From assembly GCA_963662605.1 (NCBI GenBank), contig OY759785.1:1984001-2048000 (forward strand): DNA of 64,000 nucleotides. The letters run 5' to 3'. This document shows, one piece after another, positions 16,706 to 25,897 of the stretch; within the stretch, counting starts at the first letter, position 1, and each line of letters begins with the position of its first letter. This DNA is from G963662605 sp963662605. Lineage in GTDB: Bacteria > Bacteroidota > Ignavibacteria > Ignavibacteriales > Ignavibacteriaceae. The translations under genes were made by a program, and so were the position numbers. The notes below the pieces were generated by a model. The model did no database searches and was not told the origin of the DNA. It saw only the letters and a list, made by a program, of their open reading frames with translations.

Positions 16706-17421
16706 TTTACTAATTCAAGGAAGAATGATTCAAGATTCTGATACTCTTTATCGTAAAAATTCCTGAAAGAGTTCAGATCATTATCGAAAATGAGTGCGCC
16801 ATCTTTGATAATGCCGATACGTGAACATATCTCTTCGGCAACGTTAAGGCTGTGGGTTGACATGATGATTGCCGTGCCTTGCTGCGCTTTTTGTTTGAGG
16901 ATATCCTTAACAAGTTTTGCACTTTGCGGGTCAAGTCCGACCATCGGTTCGTCCACAAGGAGAAATTTAGGATTATGAAGAAGGGCGGATGCAATGGAGA
17001 CGCGCTGTTTCATTCCTTGAGAATATTCCTCAGTGCGCCGGTCAATCCACTCGCTAATTTTAAGCTCTTCGGTCACCTGCTCAATGATTTTTTTTAATTC
17101 TTTTGTGGGTATGCCGTACAAGCCGCCAGCGAAAAATAAAAATTCACGTCCGGTCAGGCGGTCATACAGATACGGCTGATCCGGTATATATCCTATGATG
17201 CGCTTTGCCTCAACCGGATTTTTTTGAATGTCAAGACCATCAATGAGAACAGAACCTTCGGAAGGTGACAGCAGTCCGCATATCATTTTTATCGTGGTAG
17301 TTTTACCGGCTCCGTTAGGACCAAGAAAACCAAAAAATTCGCCGCTGTTGACCTGGAGGTTTAAATTGTTGACAGCCTGAAACGTTCCGAATTTTTTTGA
17401 AAGGTTTTTTAGCTGTAGCAT
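16702..17421 (-). CDS. ABC transporter ATP-binding protein
   Basis: 239 residues with a full set of ABC ATPase motifs: Walker A 'GPNGAGKTT' (about 34-42), Q-loop region 'GYIPDQPYLYDRLTG', signature 'YSQGMKQR' (about 137), Walker B 'LLVDEPMVGLDP' and the H-loop 'STHS'. The family is that of ABC-2 exporters for lipids, polymers or drugs. It is coupled to the permease downstream by a four-base overlap and lies 20 bases after the triple AAA+ gene, so all three are probably one transcript. Confidence 0.92.
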   Translation of the reverse strand: MLQLKNLSKKFGTFQAVNNLNLQVNSGEFFGFLGPNGAGKTTTIKMICGLLSPSEGSVLIDGLDIQKNPVEAKRIIGYIPDQPYLYDRLTGREFLFFAGGLYGIPTKELKKIIEQVTEELKISEWIDRRTEEYSQGMKQRVSIASALLHNPKFLLVDEPMVGLDPQSAKLVKDILKQKAQQGTAIIMSTHSLNVAEEICSRIGIIKDGALIFDNDLNSFRNFYDKEYQNLESFFLELVK

Positions 17422-17441
17422 GGCAGTCAGAATTAGTTATA

Positions 17442-20400
17442 TTATTCCAGATGGAGAACATCCTGATGAGATATAGTAATCAAATCTTCATCAGTCGGAT
17501 TTAATAAGGTTGATACGCGTTCTTCCTGATTTGCAATTGCCTTATAGAATACGTTGCGCACAGTACGGGCATTGCCGAAATTCTGATCCCGTTTATCATA
17601 TAGCATGGTGAAATGTTCGAATAGCATCTGAATGGCACCTTCGTCCAGTTTGTAACCGTTTTTCTCGGCACTGACCGAAGCAATTTCCAGCATCTGACGG
17701 GGATTGTAATCCTCGAACATAAAATAATTTGTAAAGCGGGACTGCAATCCCGGATTCGTATCAAGAAATGTCTGCATCTCGTTCGTATAACCTGCAACAA
17801 TAACCACTAACTGATCTTTGTAATCTTCCATTCTCTTCAAGAGCGTATCAATAGCTTCCTGACCGAAATCATTGCCGCCGCGTGCCAGAGTGTATGCTTC
17901 GTCAATGAATAAGGTACCGCCAAGAGCTTTCTTGATCATCTCGTCGGTCTTTTGCGCTGTTTGTCCCTGATAACCTGCGACCAACATTGAGCGATCAACT
18001 TCAACAAGGTGCCCCTTTTCAAGGAGTCCCATTTCTTTGTAGATTTTTCCGAGCAAGCGGGCAACTGTTGTTTTTCCGGTTCCGGGATTACCGAGGAATA
18101 CGCTGTGCAGATTCTTTTGCATAACGATCATGCCGCGGGATTCACGCAAGCGGGAAATTTTAATACTGCTGATAAGTTTATCAATTGAGCGCTTGACCGA
18201 TTCAAGTCCGGTAAGGGAGTTGAGTTCTTTCAGATGTTCGTCAAGTTTATCCTTGTTACCCTCGATTTGAATGATCTTTTTATCACTCTTTGCAGAAATA
18301 ATTTCACTTAAATCTTCCAGAGTTACGGTCTGCGTAATTTCGGGTGTCCGTTCTTCTTTTGGAACATTAACAATCCGAAGCATAAGGCTTCGTGAAGCGC
18401 TCTCGACAAGATTTCTCACTAAGCGTGCATTGCCGAAATTCTTATCACGGTTACGGTATAATTCCATGAAGTACTGGCGGAGATGTTCTTCGGCTGACTT
18501 TTGCAGTTTCAGTTTTTTCTCTTTCAGAACAACCCGAGTGATAATAACCATTTCATCGGGAGTGTAATCTTCAAACATGAATTTTTTTGTGAAACGCGAT
18601 TGCAGTCCCGGATTACTTTCAAGGAATTTTTGCATGTCCTCGGTATAGCCTGCCGCGATAACAATAAACTTGCCGCGGTCATCTTCCATACGTTTCAGCA
18701 GGGTGTCTATTGCTTCCTTGCCGAAATCATTTGTGTCGCCGGTTTTAACAAGTGTGTATGCTTCATCAATAAAGAGCGTACCGCCGATGGATTGATTTAT
18801 CAGGGAGGTGGTCTTTTCGGCAGTCTTGCCTACGAAAGGAGCGACGAGAGCCTGCCGGTCAACTTCAATCAGGTGGCCTTTGGGTAGTAAGCCGAGCGAT
18901 GCGTAAATCTGACCGACCATCCTTGCCACCGTAGTTTTTCCGGTACCCGGATTTCCGAGAAATATGATATGGTCGGTAAATTTGCTTTGCAGATCTTCGC
19001 CCATTTCCACATAGTAGCGGGCAAGTTTTACTAATTCGTCAATATCTTTTTTAACAGAGCGCAAACCGGTAAGGCTGTTCAATTTTTCCAATGCCTTGTT
19101 GAGATTATCCTCATCAATGGTCATCTTGAAAGTTTTTGTCTGTGTCCCGGCAAACAATTGGGCAAAGTCTTCCGGCATAAACGTCGTTAGTGCTTTTTTA
19201 TCCCGCATTGATTCCGGGAGTCCCAAATAGCGTTTGCTCAATTGCAATTTTGCATCATTAAAGAGATTGCGGACAAAACGGGCATTGCCGAAAGTTTTAT
19301 CACGCTTGCGGTAGATTTCAATTAATTCTTTTTTTAACCCATCCTGAGCATTGGCTTCAACTGTATAATCTTCCTTCTTTGCCATGCCGCGGAAAATTTC
19401 AATCATTTCATCCGGGTTGTAGTCTTCAAAGTTGAAGTAATGATTGAATCGGGATTTCATACCGGGATTTGAACTGAGGAAGTCGTTCATCTCGTCCGGA
19501 TAACCGGCAACAATAATTGCGAACTGTCCGGCCTTGTCTTCCATGCGTTTAAGCAGGGTATCAATGGCTTCCTGCCCGAAATCCTGGCCGCTGCCGCCTT
19601 TTTTTACGAGCGTATATGCTTCATCTATGAAGAGAAGTCCGCCCATAGCATCTTCAATTATCTTGTCGGTCTTTTGAGCAGTTTCACCGATATATTGTCC
19701 GACAAGAGAACTGCGGTCGACTTCAACAAGATGACCTTTCTCCAAAATTCCCATTGCTTTAAAAACATTGCCGAGTACGCGGGCGACGGAAGTCTTACCG
19801 GTACCGGGATTGCCGAGGAATACGCAGTTAAAGGAGAGATCGTCTTTGGTTTTTAATCCGAGTTTCTTCCGCTCTTTAATAAATTCCAGATAGTTGATAA
19901 ACTCTTTCATCGAATTCTTGACCGAGGTCAAGCCGGTGAATGTATTGAGCTCCTCTAATATCGTCTCTACCGGTAATGCCGGAGTGGAGGCACCGGATTT
20001 TTGTTCAGCTAATGTGGAACCCGGAGCGAGTTTTTTCTGCATCTCCGTTTCAAATAGATCAACATCAAAGTCTTCATAATTTGCAATGTCGGATGAGCCG
20101 ATGAGAAACCAGCGTTCGCAAAGCTTCTGTGAGTTTATGTATATTTCGACACGTGCCTGGCCGCGCCGCCAGAAACCGGGGGAATCCGTTCCCCAGCTCT
20201 GTGTAAAGTAAACATGCTTCCATGTTCTGTCCATCGGGACATCAAATGAGTTTCTACCGACTTCTTTTTCATTCACGATCCAGACTACCGTACCGGGGAT
20301 TTTCTCATCTTTGATGGTGTAATAAGGATTGGAAATAATAACTTCTACACCGATATAGCGGACGGTTGATTCGGCAAACTGAATGGCGTACACTCGTTCA

Positions 20401-21500
20401 TTTGAATTCATTTCTGCTGAGGCATCAAATGTTCTTCCAAAAATTCCGACCAGATCCGGATTCTGGAATCTTTCAAAATCAGTTCTCTTGGAGAGAGTAA
20501 CAACTTTTTTCGGCAATTCCGCCGATGTTTCGGATGCAGGATCCTGCAAATCAAGTGATTTATACTTGGAAGCTTTTTTTGGCTGCTGCATTTCCGGTGC
20601 AGGTGGAGCAGAGACTTCAAAATCATCTTCCGTTGGATCAATAGCCGAATTTGCTTCCTGCTGAGCTGCTATTTCATTGCGCCTATCTTCATTATGATTA
20701 ATCAGGCGGTTGTATATATTATCAAATCGCGGATTACCGCTGAATTCGGCAGCCATCTCATCTGCCTTTGCCAACGCTTCTTTCCAGCGATAAATATAAT
20801 ATAACATCTCAAGCTCAAGGATTCTGGCTTGCTCCTGATACTCCTTCAAAGAATTGTCTGAAAGTATTTTTTTTAGAACCCAGGCAACATACCATAGCTC
20901 TTTCAAATTAAATGCTTCTTCGGCCTCTTTAATCCAGAAATCATCTTTCCCTAAAAGCTTCATGAGAAACTGATTTTTCTTGCCGGTCACGCGTTTATAC
21001 CACTCGAGAATGCCGGGATACGTAGGGTTGGTTTCGTTATCAAATCTCATGAGAAGTTCGAAGGCGCTCATTGCTTCTTCAAATCTGCCGAGACCGCTAA
21101 GACATTTGGATTTTAGGTGAAGTGCCCAGATTAACGCGCTGGAATTTGTTGAGATAACAGCATCAAGATCAAAAATCGCTTCTTCAAACATGGATAAGCG
21201 TTGAAGAATAAATCCGCGATAGAGGCGGGCTTCAGTTGCGTCACGGCTTAACTGTACCGAAAGGTTTGCATAGTCCAATGCCTGTGCCGGATCACCTATC
21301 TCAATATAAGACCAGGCGAGGCAAATTGCAGCACGACAATCTTTAGGGCGGAGGTCGTAAAGTTTTAAGGCGTTCTGTAAGGCAACACGATGTCGTCCGC
21401 TTTCAAGATGCTCGAAGGTCTCTTTTACCAGATCGTCAAACTCTTCATTAAAGCTCGGATCGCTTCCTATACGACTCATCCACTTACTAGTGCGATTCAT
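17442..21500 (-). CDS. Triple CbbX-type AAA+ protein with TPR N-terminus
   Basis: 1352 residues. TPR-like repeats fill about 20-260 ('RVALQNALKLYDLRPKDCRA', 'AQALDYANLSVQLS'). A linker and a beta-rich domain (about 330-500, 'GIFGRTFDASAEMNSNERVY', 'YINSQKLCERWFLIG') follow. Three AAA+ modules of the CbxX/CfqX (SpoVK) family come next, each with Walker A 'FLGNPGTGKT' (near 560, 845 and 1135) and Walker B 'LFIDEAYTL' (near 623, 908 and 1198), spaced about 285 residues. All three keep both motifs, so all are probably active. Relatives remodel Rubisco (CbbX) or assist type VII secretion (EccA). ATG has GGGAGA upstream. It heads an operon with an ABC exporter, so a role in assembling or regulating an export machine is possible but unproven. 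Confidence 0.85.
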   Translation of the reverse strand: MNRTSKWMSRIGSDPSFNEEFDDLVKETFEHLESGRHRVALQNALKLYDLRPKDCRAAICLAWSYIEIGDPAQALDYANLSVQLSRDATEARLYRGFILQRLSMFEEAIFDLDAVISTNSSALIWALHLKSKCLSGLGRFEEAMSAFELLMRFDNETNPTYPGILEWYKRVTGKKNQFLMKLLGKDDFWIKEAEEAFNLKELWYVAWVLKKILSDNSLKEYQEQARILELEMLYYIYRWKEALAKADEMAAEFSGNPRFDNIYNRLINHNEDRRNEIAAQQEANSAIDPTEDDFEVSAPPAPEMQQPKKASKYKSLDLQDPASETSAELPKKVVTLSKRTDFERFQNPDLVGIFGRTFDASAEMNSNERVYAIQFAESTVRYIGVEVIISNPYYTIKDEKIPGTVVWIVNEKEVGRNSFDVPMDRTWKHVYFTQSWGTDSPGFWRRGQARVEIYINSQKLCERWFLIGSSDIANYEDFDVDLFETEMQKKLAPGSTLAEQKSGASTPALPVETILEELNTFTGLTSVKNSMKEFINYLEFIKERKKLGLKTKDDLSFNCVFLGNPGTGKTSVARVLGNVFKAMGILEKGHLVEVDRSSLVGQYIGETAQKTDKIIEDAMGGLLFIDEAYTLVKKGGSGQDFGQEAIDTLLKRMEDKAGQFAIIVAGYPDEMNDFLSSNPGMKSRFNHYFNFEDYNPDEMIEIFRGMAKKEDYTVEANAQDGLKKELIEIYRKRDKTFGNARFVRNLFNDAKLQLSKRYLGLPESMRDKKALTTFMPEDFAQLFAGTQTKTFKMTIDEDNLNKALEKLNSLTGLRSVKKDIDELVKLARYYVEMGEDLQSKFTDHIIFLGNPGTGKTTVARMVGQIYASLGLLPKGHLIEVDRQALVAPFVGKTAEKTTSLINQSIGGTLFIDEAYTLVKTGDTNDFGKEAIDTLLKRMEDDRGKFIVIAAGYTEDMQKFLESNPGLQSRFTKKFMFEDYTPDEMVIITRVVLKEKKLKLQKSAEEHLRQYFMELYRNRDKNFGNARLVRNLVESASRSLMLRIVNVPKEERTPEITQTVTLEDLSEIISAKSDKKIIQIEGNKDKLDEHLKELNSLTGLESVKRSIDKLISSIKISRLRESRGMIVMQKNLHSVFLGNPGTGKTTVARLLGKIYKEMGLLEKGHLVEVDRSMLVAGYQGQTAQKTDEMIKKALGGTLFIDEAYTLARGGNDFGQEAIDTLLKRMEDYKDQLVVIVAGYTNEMQTFLDTNPGLQSRFTNYFMFEDYNPRQMLEIASVSAEKNGYKLDEGAIQMLFEHFTMLYDKRDQNFGNARTVRNVFYKAIANQEERVSTLLNPTDEDLITISHQDVLHLE

Positions 21501-21570
21501 TCTCCCATTCCGGTTGTCAGTGTTTTTCCAGTAATTTCTTTAAAACTCAATTTACGAAAGAATAACTATA

Positions 21571-21602
21571 AAAAAAAGGCAGGACGATTCAACATCCTGC
21601 CT
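21571..21602 (-). terminator. Rho-independent terminator of groESL
   Basis: On the minus strand AGGCAGGATG / CGTCCTGCCT forms a stem (one G-T pair) with a six-base loop, followed by a run of eight or more T. It is 20 bases after the groEL stop. Confidence 0.85.
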
Positions 21603-21622
21603 TTGAAAAAAACAAAGTTTTT

Positions 21623-23260
21623 TTAATACATGTCGCCCATACCGGCACCAGCGCCAGGAGGCATCATCGGAGCTTTTTCAGCTTCTTTTTTCTCATAAAC
21701 AACTGCTTCGGTTGTTAAGAGGAGAGCTGAAACAGAAGCCGCGTTTTCAAGTGCGGTTCTGGTAACCTTAGTAGGATCAATAACTCCGGCTTTAACCAAG
21801 TTTTCGTAAACTTCGGTTGCAGCATTAAATCCATAATCATTCTTTCCTTCTTTAACTTTTGAAAGAATGACCGAACCTTCAAGACCTGCGTTGTTAACGA
21901 TCTGACGGAGCGGCTCTTCGAGAGATTTTGCAATGATCTGAATACCGGTTGTCTGGTCTTCATTTTCGCCCTTCAAGCTGCCAAGAGCTTCGATAGCGCG
22001 GACAAATGCAACACCGCCGCCGGGAACGATACCTTCTTCAACTGCCGCACGGGTAGCATGAAGAGCATCTTCAACACGGGCTTTCTTTTCTTTCATTTCA
22101 ACTTCAGTTGAAGCACCGATTTTCAGAACTGCAACGCCGCCTGAAAGTTTTGCGAGACGTTCCTGCAATTTTTCGCGGTCGTAGTCTGAAGTGGATTTTT
22201 CAATCTGAACTTTGATTTCGTTAATTCTCTTTTTAATGTTCTGTGTGTCGCCGCTGCCTTCAACAATAGTTGTATTGTCTTTGTCAATAACGACTTTCTT
22301 TGCTGTACCGAGATCGTCAAGAGTAGCGTTCTCAAGTTTGAATCCTCTTTCTTCAGAGATGACATTACCGTTTGTTAAAACTGCAATATCTTCAAGCATT
22401 GCTTTTCTCCTGTCGCCGAAGCCCGGAGCTTTAACAGCAGCGATCTTCAATGTGCCGCGGAGTCTGTTGACAACGAGAGTTGCAAGAGCTTCGCCTTCAA
22501 TGTCTTCAGAGATGATTAAGAGAGCTCTTCCTTGCTGAGCAACTTTCTCCAGAACAGGGAGTAAGTCTTTCATCGCAGAGATTTTCTTATCGTGGATAAG
22601 AATGAAAGGATTCTCAAGAACTGCTTCCATTGTTTCAGCATCGGTTACAAAGTAAGGGGAGAGGTAACCGCGGTCGAACTGCATACCTTCAACAACATCT
22701 AATGCTGTATCGGTACCTTTAGCTTCTTCAACAGTGATAACGCCGTCTTTTCCTACTTTTTCCATAGCATCGGCAATCAAATCGCCGATAGTTTTGTCGT
22801 TGTTAGCTGAGATAGCGCCAACCTGTGCGATTTCCGCTCTGCCTTCAACTTCTTTGCTGATTGATCTCAGGTAAGAAACAACGCTGGTAACTGCAAGATC
22901 AATACCGCGTTTCAAATCCATAGGATTTGCCCCTGCAGTAACGTTCTTTAAACCTTCACGGTAGATAGCCTGAGCAAGAACCGTAGCCGTAGTTGTACCG
23001 TCACCGGCAACATCACTGGTTTTTGAAGCAACTTCGCGAACCATCTGCGCGCCCATGTTTTCTACTGCGTCTTCGAGTTCGATTTCTTTAGCAACGCTGA
23101 CACCGTCTTTTGTAACGGTAGGAGCGCCGAATTTCTTTTCGAGGATAACGTTGCGGCCTTTAGGACCGAGAGTAACTTTTACTGCATTAGCTAATTTATC
23201 AACGCCGCTTTTCAGTTTAGCGCGTGCGTCGGTATTAAATTCGATTAGTTTGTGTGCCAT
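21623..23260 (-). CDS. groEL: Chaperonin GroEL (Hsp60)
   Basis: 545 residues. The family sequence is clear throughout: 'VKVTLGPKGRNVILEKKFGAP' near the start (ATP pocket), 'VAGDGTTTATVLAQAI' with the catalytic aspartate near 86, and 'AVEEGIVPGGGVAF' near 405. The usual Gly-Met tail is short ('GAGAGMGDMY'). Two ATGs are near the start; the second (23260) gives the usual 'MAHKLIEF' beginning and has GGAGG at correct distance, while the first lies only two bases from it, so the second was chosen. groES is 32 bases upstream. The operon is under a CIRCE operator and ends in a strong terminator. Confidence 0.98.
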   Translation of the reverse strand: MAHKLIEFNTDARAKLKSGVDKLANAVKVTLGPKGRNVILEKKFGAPTVTKDGVSVAKEIELEDAVENMGAQMVREVASKTSDVAGDGTTTATVLAQAIYREGLKNVTAGANPMDLKRGIDLAVTSVVSYLRSISKEVEGRAEIAQVGAISANNDKTIGDLIADAMEKVGKDGVITVEEAKGTDTALDVVEGMQFDRGYLSPYFVTDAETMEAVLENPFILIHDKKISAMKDLLPVLEKVAQQGRALLIISEDIEGEALATLVVNRLRGTLKIAAVKAPGFGDRRKAMLEDIAVLTNGNVISEERGFKLENATLDDLGTAKKVVIDKDNTTIVEGSGDTQNIKKRINEIKVQIEKSTSDYDREKLQERLAKLSGGVAVLKIGASTEVEMKEKKARVEDALHATRAAVEEGIVPGGGVAFVRAIEALGSLKGENEDQTTGIQIIAKSLEEPLRQIVNNAGLEGSVILSKVKEGKNDYGFNAATEVYENLVKAGVIDPTKVTRTALENAASVSALLLTTEAVVYEKKEAEKAPMMPPGAGAGMGDMY

Positions 23261-23292
23261 ATTCATGACCTCCGTTTAAATTGATTATAAAC

Positions 23293-23589
23293 TTATTTAA
23301 TGATTGCAAAAATGTCGCTTTCGCGCATAATCAGATAGTCAACACCTTCAACTGTTACTTCAGTGCCGCTGTATTTACCATACAAAACTTTATCACCGAC
23401 TTTAACAGCCGGAGCAACAGTTTTTCCATCATCAGAAACTTTTCCTGCACCAACGGCAACAACAGTTCCTTCAATCGGTTTTTCTTTTACGGTATCAGGA
23501 AGAATGATGCCGCCTTTGGTTTTTTCTTCCGCTTCCTGTGGTTTTACAACAACTCTGTCAGCGAGAGGGGTTAAATTAATTTTGCTCAT
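23293..23589 (-). CDS. groES: Co-chaperonin GroES (Hsp10)
   Basis: 98 residues. Typical 'LTPLADRVVVKPQEAEEKT', mobile loop 'KGGIILPDTVKEKP' (about 25-38) and 'GDKVLYGKYSGTEV'. It caps the GroEL ring during protein folding. The ATG has a perfect AAGGAGG binding site. First gene of the groESL operon; the CIRCE element lies 43 bases upstream of its start. Confidence 0.98.
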   Translation of the reverse strand: MSKINLTPLADRVVVKPQEAEEKTKGGIILPDTVKEKPIEGTVVAVGAGKVSDDGKTVAPAVKVGDKVLYGKYSGTEVTVEGVDYLIMRESDIFAIIK

Positions 23590-23631
23590 GTGAGCCTCCT
23601 TATTTGTTGGTTTAGAAATAATGTAAAAATG

Positions 23632-23658
23632 TTAGCACTCAAATTTCATGAGTGCTAA
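23632..23658 (-). promoter_or_regulatory. CIRCE operator (HrcA site)
   Basis: TTAGCACTC - 9 bases - GAGTGCTAA, an exact match to the CIRCE consensus, upstream of groES. It is the operator of the heat-shock repressor HrcA, which is not encoded in this window. Presence shows that groESL is repressed by HrcA under normal temperature. Confidence 0.97.
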
Positions 23659-23867
23659 ATTATGGCGCATTGAAGAGAATGTCAAGAGATTTCGGGCAAA
23701 TCCGGACATTTTAGAGGAAGAATTTTAAATATGGCTGTAATAATGACGGTGTGAGCTGTCATAATGGCGGATTTGACGAATATAGTAAGTCTGTCGAAAT
23801 TATATGCGTATTAATTCATTAATAAGCGTAGAAAATATGAAAAATAAGATATATGCAGTATAATATA

Positions 23868-23895
23868 TTGACAAAAGAAATATATTGTGTATATT
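23868..23895 (+). promoter_or_regulatory. Promoter of the tyrosine phenol-lyase gene
   Basis: TTGACA (23868-23873), a 16-base gap, then TATATT (23890-23895), close to the general housekeeping sigma-factor consensus. The ATG is 42 bases further on and has TTTGGAG upstream. The region is very AT-rich. Confidence 0.65.
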
Positions 23896-23936
23896 ATGTG
23901 AACTTTTACACAAATTCATAGAATTTTGGAGTATAT

Positions 23937-25322
23937 ATGGTAGAAAAGAAAAAACGCTCTTGGGCCGAACCATACAAAATAAAAATGGTTGAGCTGGTAC
24001 ATATGACCTCGTACGAGGAAAGGCAGGTAGCGCTGAAGGAGGCAGGATATAATACTTTTTTACTCAGATCACGGGATGTCTATATTGACTTACTGACCGA
24101 CAGCGGTACCTCAGCGATGAGCGATCGCCAATGGGCTGGAATGATGATGGGCGATGAAGCCTATGCAGGCAGCGAGAATTTTTATCATCTTGAATCCACA
24201 ATTCAACAATACTACGGTTACAAATATATTGTGCCGACTCATCAGGGCAGAGCGGCAGAACATATCATTTCCCAGATTATGATTAAAAAGGGAGATGTGA
24301 TACCGGGAAATATGTACTTCACGACGACTAAACTACATCAGGAACTTGCCGGTGGCAGATTTATTGATGTTATTATTGATGAAGCTCACGATCCGGAAAG
24401 CGAACACCCCTTTAAAGGCGATATTGATTTAGATAAACTGCAAAAAGTAATTGATACATATGGCGCTGGAAAAATTGCCTATGTCGCCTTGGCAACATCA
24501 GTCAACATGGCAGGCGGTCAGCCGGTATCACTCGGAAACTTGAAAGCAGTCCGTGCTCTTACTGCAAAACACAATATCCCCATCATCCACGATATGACCC
24601 GTGTTGCAGAGAATGCACTCTTCATTAAACAAAGAGAACCGGGTTATGAAAACCATTCTGTCGCCGATATTGTAAAAGAAATCTGCGATTTGACCGACGG
24701 CGCTACAATGAGCGCTAAAAAGGATGCGCTTGTTAACATTGGCGGATTTCTTGCAATCAATGACTGGGATGTGTTTGAAAAAGCACGCAACATGGTTGTT
24801 GTATATGAAGGTCTGCACACCTACGGCGGATTGGCCGGAAGAGATATGGAAGCTATGGCAATTGGAATCACTGAGTCTGTCCACGAAGATCATATCAGAG
24901 CCAGAGTCGGACAGGTACAGTATCTCGGCGAAAAACTGATTGCTGCCGGTGTGCCGATTGTAAAACCTATCGGAAGCCACGGAGTATTTTTGAATGCAAA
25001 AAAATTCTTACCGCATTTAACACAGGATCAGTTTCCTGCCCAAACATTAGCAGCGGAAATATATCTTGATTCAGGTGTCCGCACTATGGAAAGAGGCATT
25101 GTATCGGCGGGACGCAATTCACAGACCGGCGAAAATATTTATCCTAAACTCGAATTAGTACGTTTGACTATTCCGCGCCGTGTTTATACACAGGCTCATA
25201 TGGATGTAGTCGCTGAATCGGTAGAGGAAGTCTACAACTATCGCGAAAAGATTACCGGCCTGAAGATGGTTTACGAACCGGAATATCTCCGCTTCTTTCA
25301 AGCAAGATTCGAAAAAATTTAA
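23937..25322 (+). CDS. tpl: Beta-eliminating lyase, tyrosine phenol-lyase type
   Basis: 461 residues, pyridoxal-phosphate enzyme of the tryptophanase/tyrosine phenol-lyase family. 'DLLTDSGTSAMSDRQWAGMMMGDEAYAGSENFYHLE' (about 50-86) is conserved, as is 'THQGRAAEHI'. The PLP lysine is in 'MSAKKDALVNIGG' (K261/K262). Tyrosine phenol-lyases have 'MERG' where tryptophanases usually have 'VEIG'; here it is 'MERGIVSAGRN' with Arg386 in the place of the residue that contacts the phenol group. The end 'YEPEYLRFFQARFEKI' also resembles the phenol-lyase. It likely converts tyrosine to phenol, pyruvate and ammonia; tryptophanase cannot be excluded. An Lrp-family gene lies downstream beyond the repeats. 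Confidence 0.82.
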   Translation: MVEKKKRSWAEPYKIKMVELVHMTSYEERQVALKEAGYNTFLLRSRDVYIDLLTDSGTSAMSDRQWAGMMMGDEAYAGSENFYHLESTIQQYYGYKYIVPTHQGRAAEHIISQIMIKKGDVIPGNMYFTTTKLHQELAGGRFIDVIIDEAHDPESEHPFKGDIDLDKLQKVIDTYGAGKIAYVALATSVNMAGGQPVSLGNLKAVRALTAKHNIPIIHDMTRVAENALFIKQREPGYENHSVADIVKEICDLTDGATMSAKKDALVNIGGFLAINDWDVFEKARNMVVVYEGLHTYGGLAGRDMEAMAIGITESVHEDHIRARVGQVQYLGEKLIAAGVPIVKPIGSHGVFLNAKKFLPHLTQDQFPAQTLAAEIYLDSGVRTMERGIVSAGRNSQTGENIYPKLELVRLTIPRRVYTQAHMDVVAESVEEVYNYREKITGLKMVYEPEYLRFFQARFEKI

Positions 25323-25350
25323 TACATTTACGACTCATACTCACTCTCAT

Positions 25351-25377
25351 CCCTTCTTTCCGTCCCGGAAAGAAGGG
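25351..25377. repeat. Perfect hairpin after the lyase gene
   Basis: CCCTTCTTTCC / GGAAAGAAGGG, 11-base arms with a five-base loop, 29 bases after the stop. No T-run. It may act as a transcript end stabiliser or be part of the repeat cluster that follows. Confidence 0.55.
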
Positions 25378-25404
25378 CATGGGACGGGTAATTTTGCAAT
25401 TGTC

Positions 25405-25447
25405 GGTCTTCTCGATACATCCCGATAAATCGGGACACTCGAAGACC
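25405..25447. repeat. Nested hairpin element
   Basis: Outer arms GGTCTTC / GAAGACC enclose an inner hairpin TCCCGAT-AA-ATCGGGA. Short elements of this pattern are common between genes in related metagenome genomes. Non-coding. Confidence 0.6.
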
Positions 25448-25493
25448 TTCAAATGGAACGTGCAAATATATGATGCTGATTTTAGTTGTGATT

Positions 25494-25663
25494 TATGCCG
25501 TAGGCATTATATGTTTGTCGAATATTGATAGAGCCCCACATCCGGTTTTCCGTAGGAAATATATTATTGAGATGCATTACATTTGTGATATAAATATATT
25601 TCCTACGGAAAATGGTTTGGTGGGGAATGCGCTTTTCTACAAACATATAATGCCTACGGCATA
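25494..25663. repeat. 170-base nested palindrome (CCGTAGG family)
   Basis: The outer arms, 25494-25516 and 25641-25663, are exact inverted copies over 23 bases around GCCGTAGGCATTATATG. A second, inner pair at 25546-25565 and 25593-25612 is exact over 20 bases around CCGTAGGAAATATATT. The transcript could fold into a long cruciform-like hairpin. The built-in open frame is a product of the palindrome and is not a gene. Confidence 0.85.
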
Positions 25664-25697
25664 GAAGAAAAGAAGAGAAAGTTTATATATCATATAT

Positions 25698-25855
25698 CAT
25701 TAACACGGCGTTTTAACGCCGTGAGAGTAGTGACATAACAACTTTTTGGACTTTAGTCCACTATAACTGAGTTCTTTGGACTGAAGTCCAAAGTTCTATA
25801 GGATTCGCTTCCACGGCGTTCCCATCGGGATGTTCCATAAAACGCCGTGTTAATG
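25698..25855. repeat. 158-base inverted-repeat element (ACGGCGTT family), copy 1
   Basis: Outer arms CATTAACACGGCGTTTT (25698-25714) and AAAACGCCGTGTTAATG (25839-25855) are exact inverted copies. Inside are small palindromes TGGACTTTAGTCCA and GGACTGAAGTCC. A related element with CGGCGGTT arms lies at 57165-57295. Confidence 0.8.
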
Positions 25856-25897
25856 AAATCCGGATGATTCATTATTTCACATGTATAGGTGCAGACT

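Noticed and set aside
25470..25664. 64-residue open frame on the plus strand
   Set aside because: It lies within the 170-base nested palindrome and its coding look comes from the repeat; no ribosome binding site or family match.
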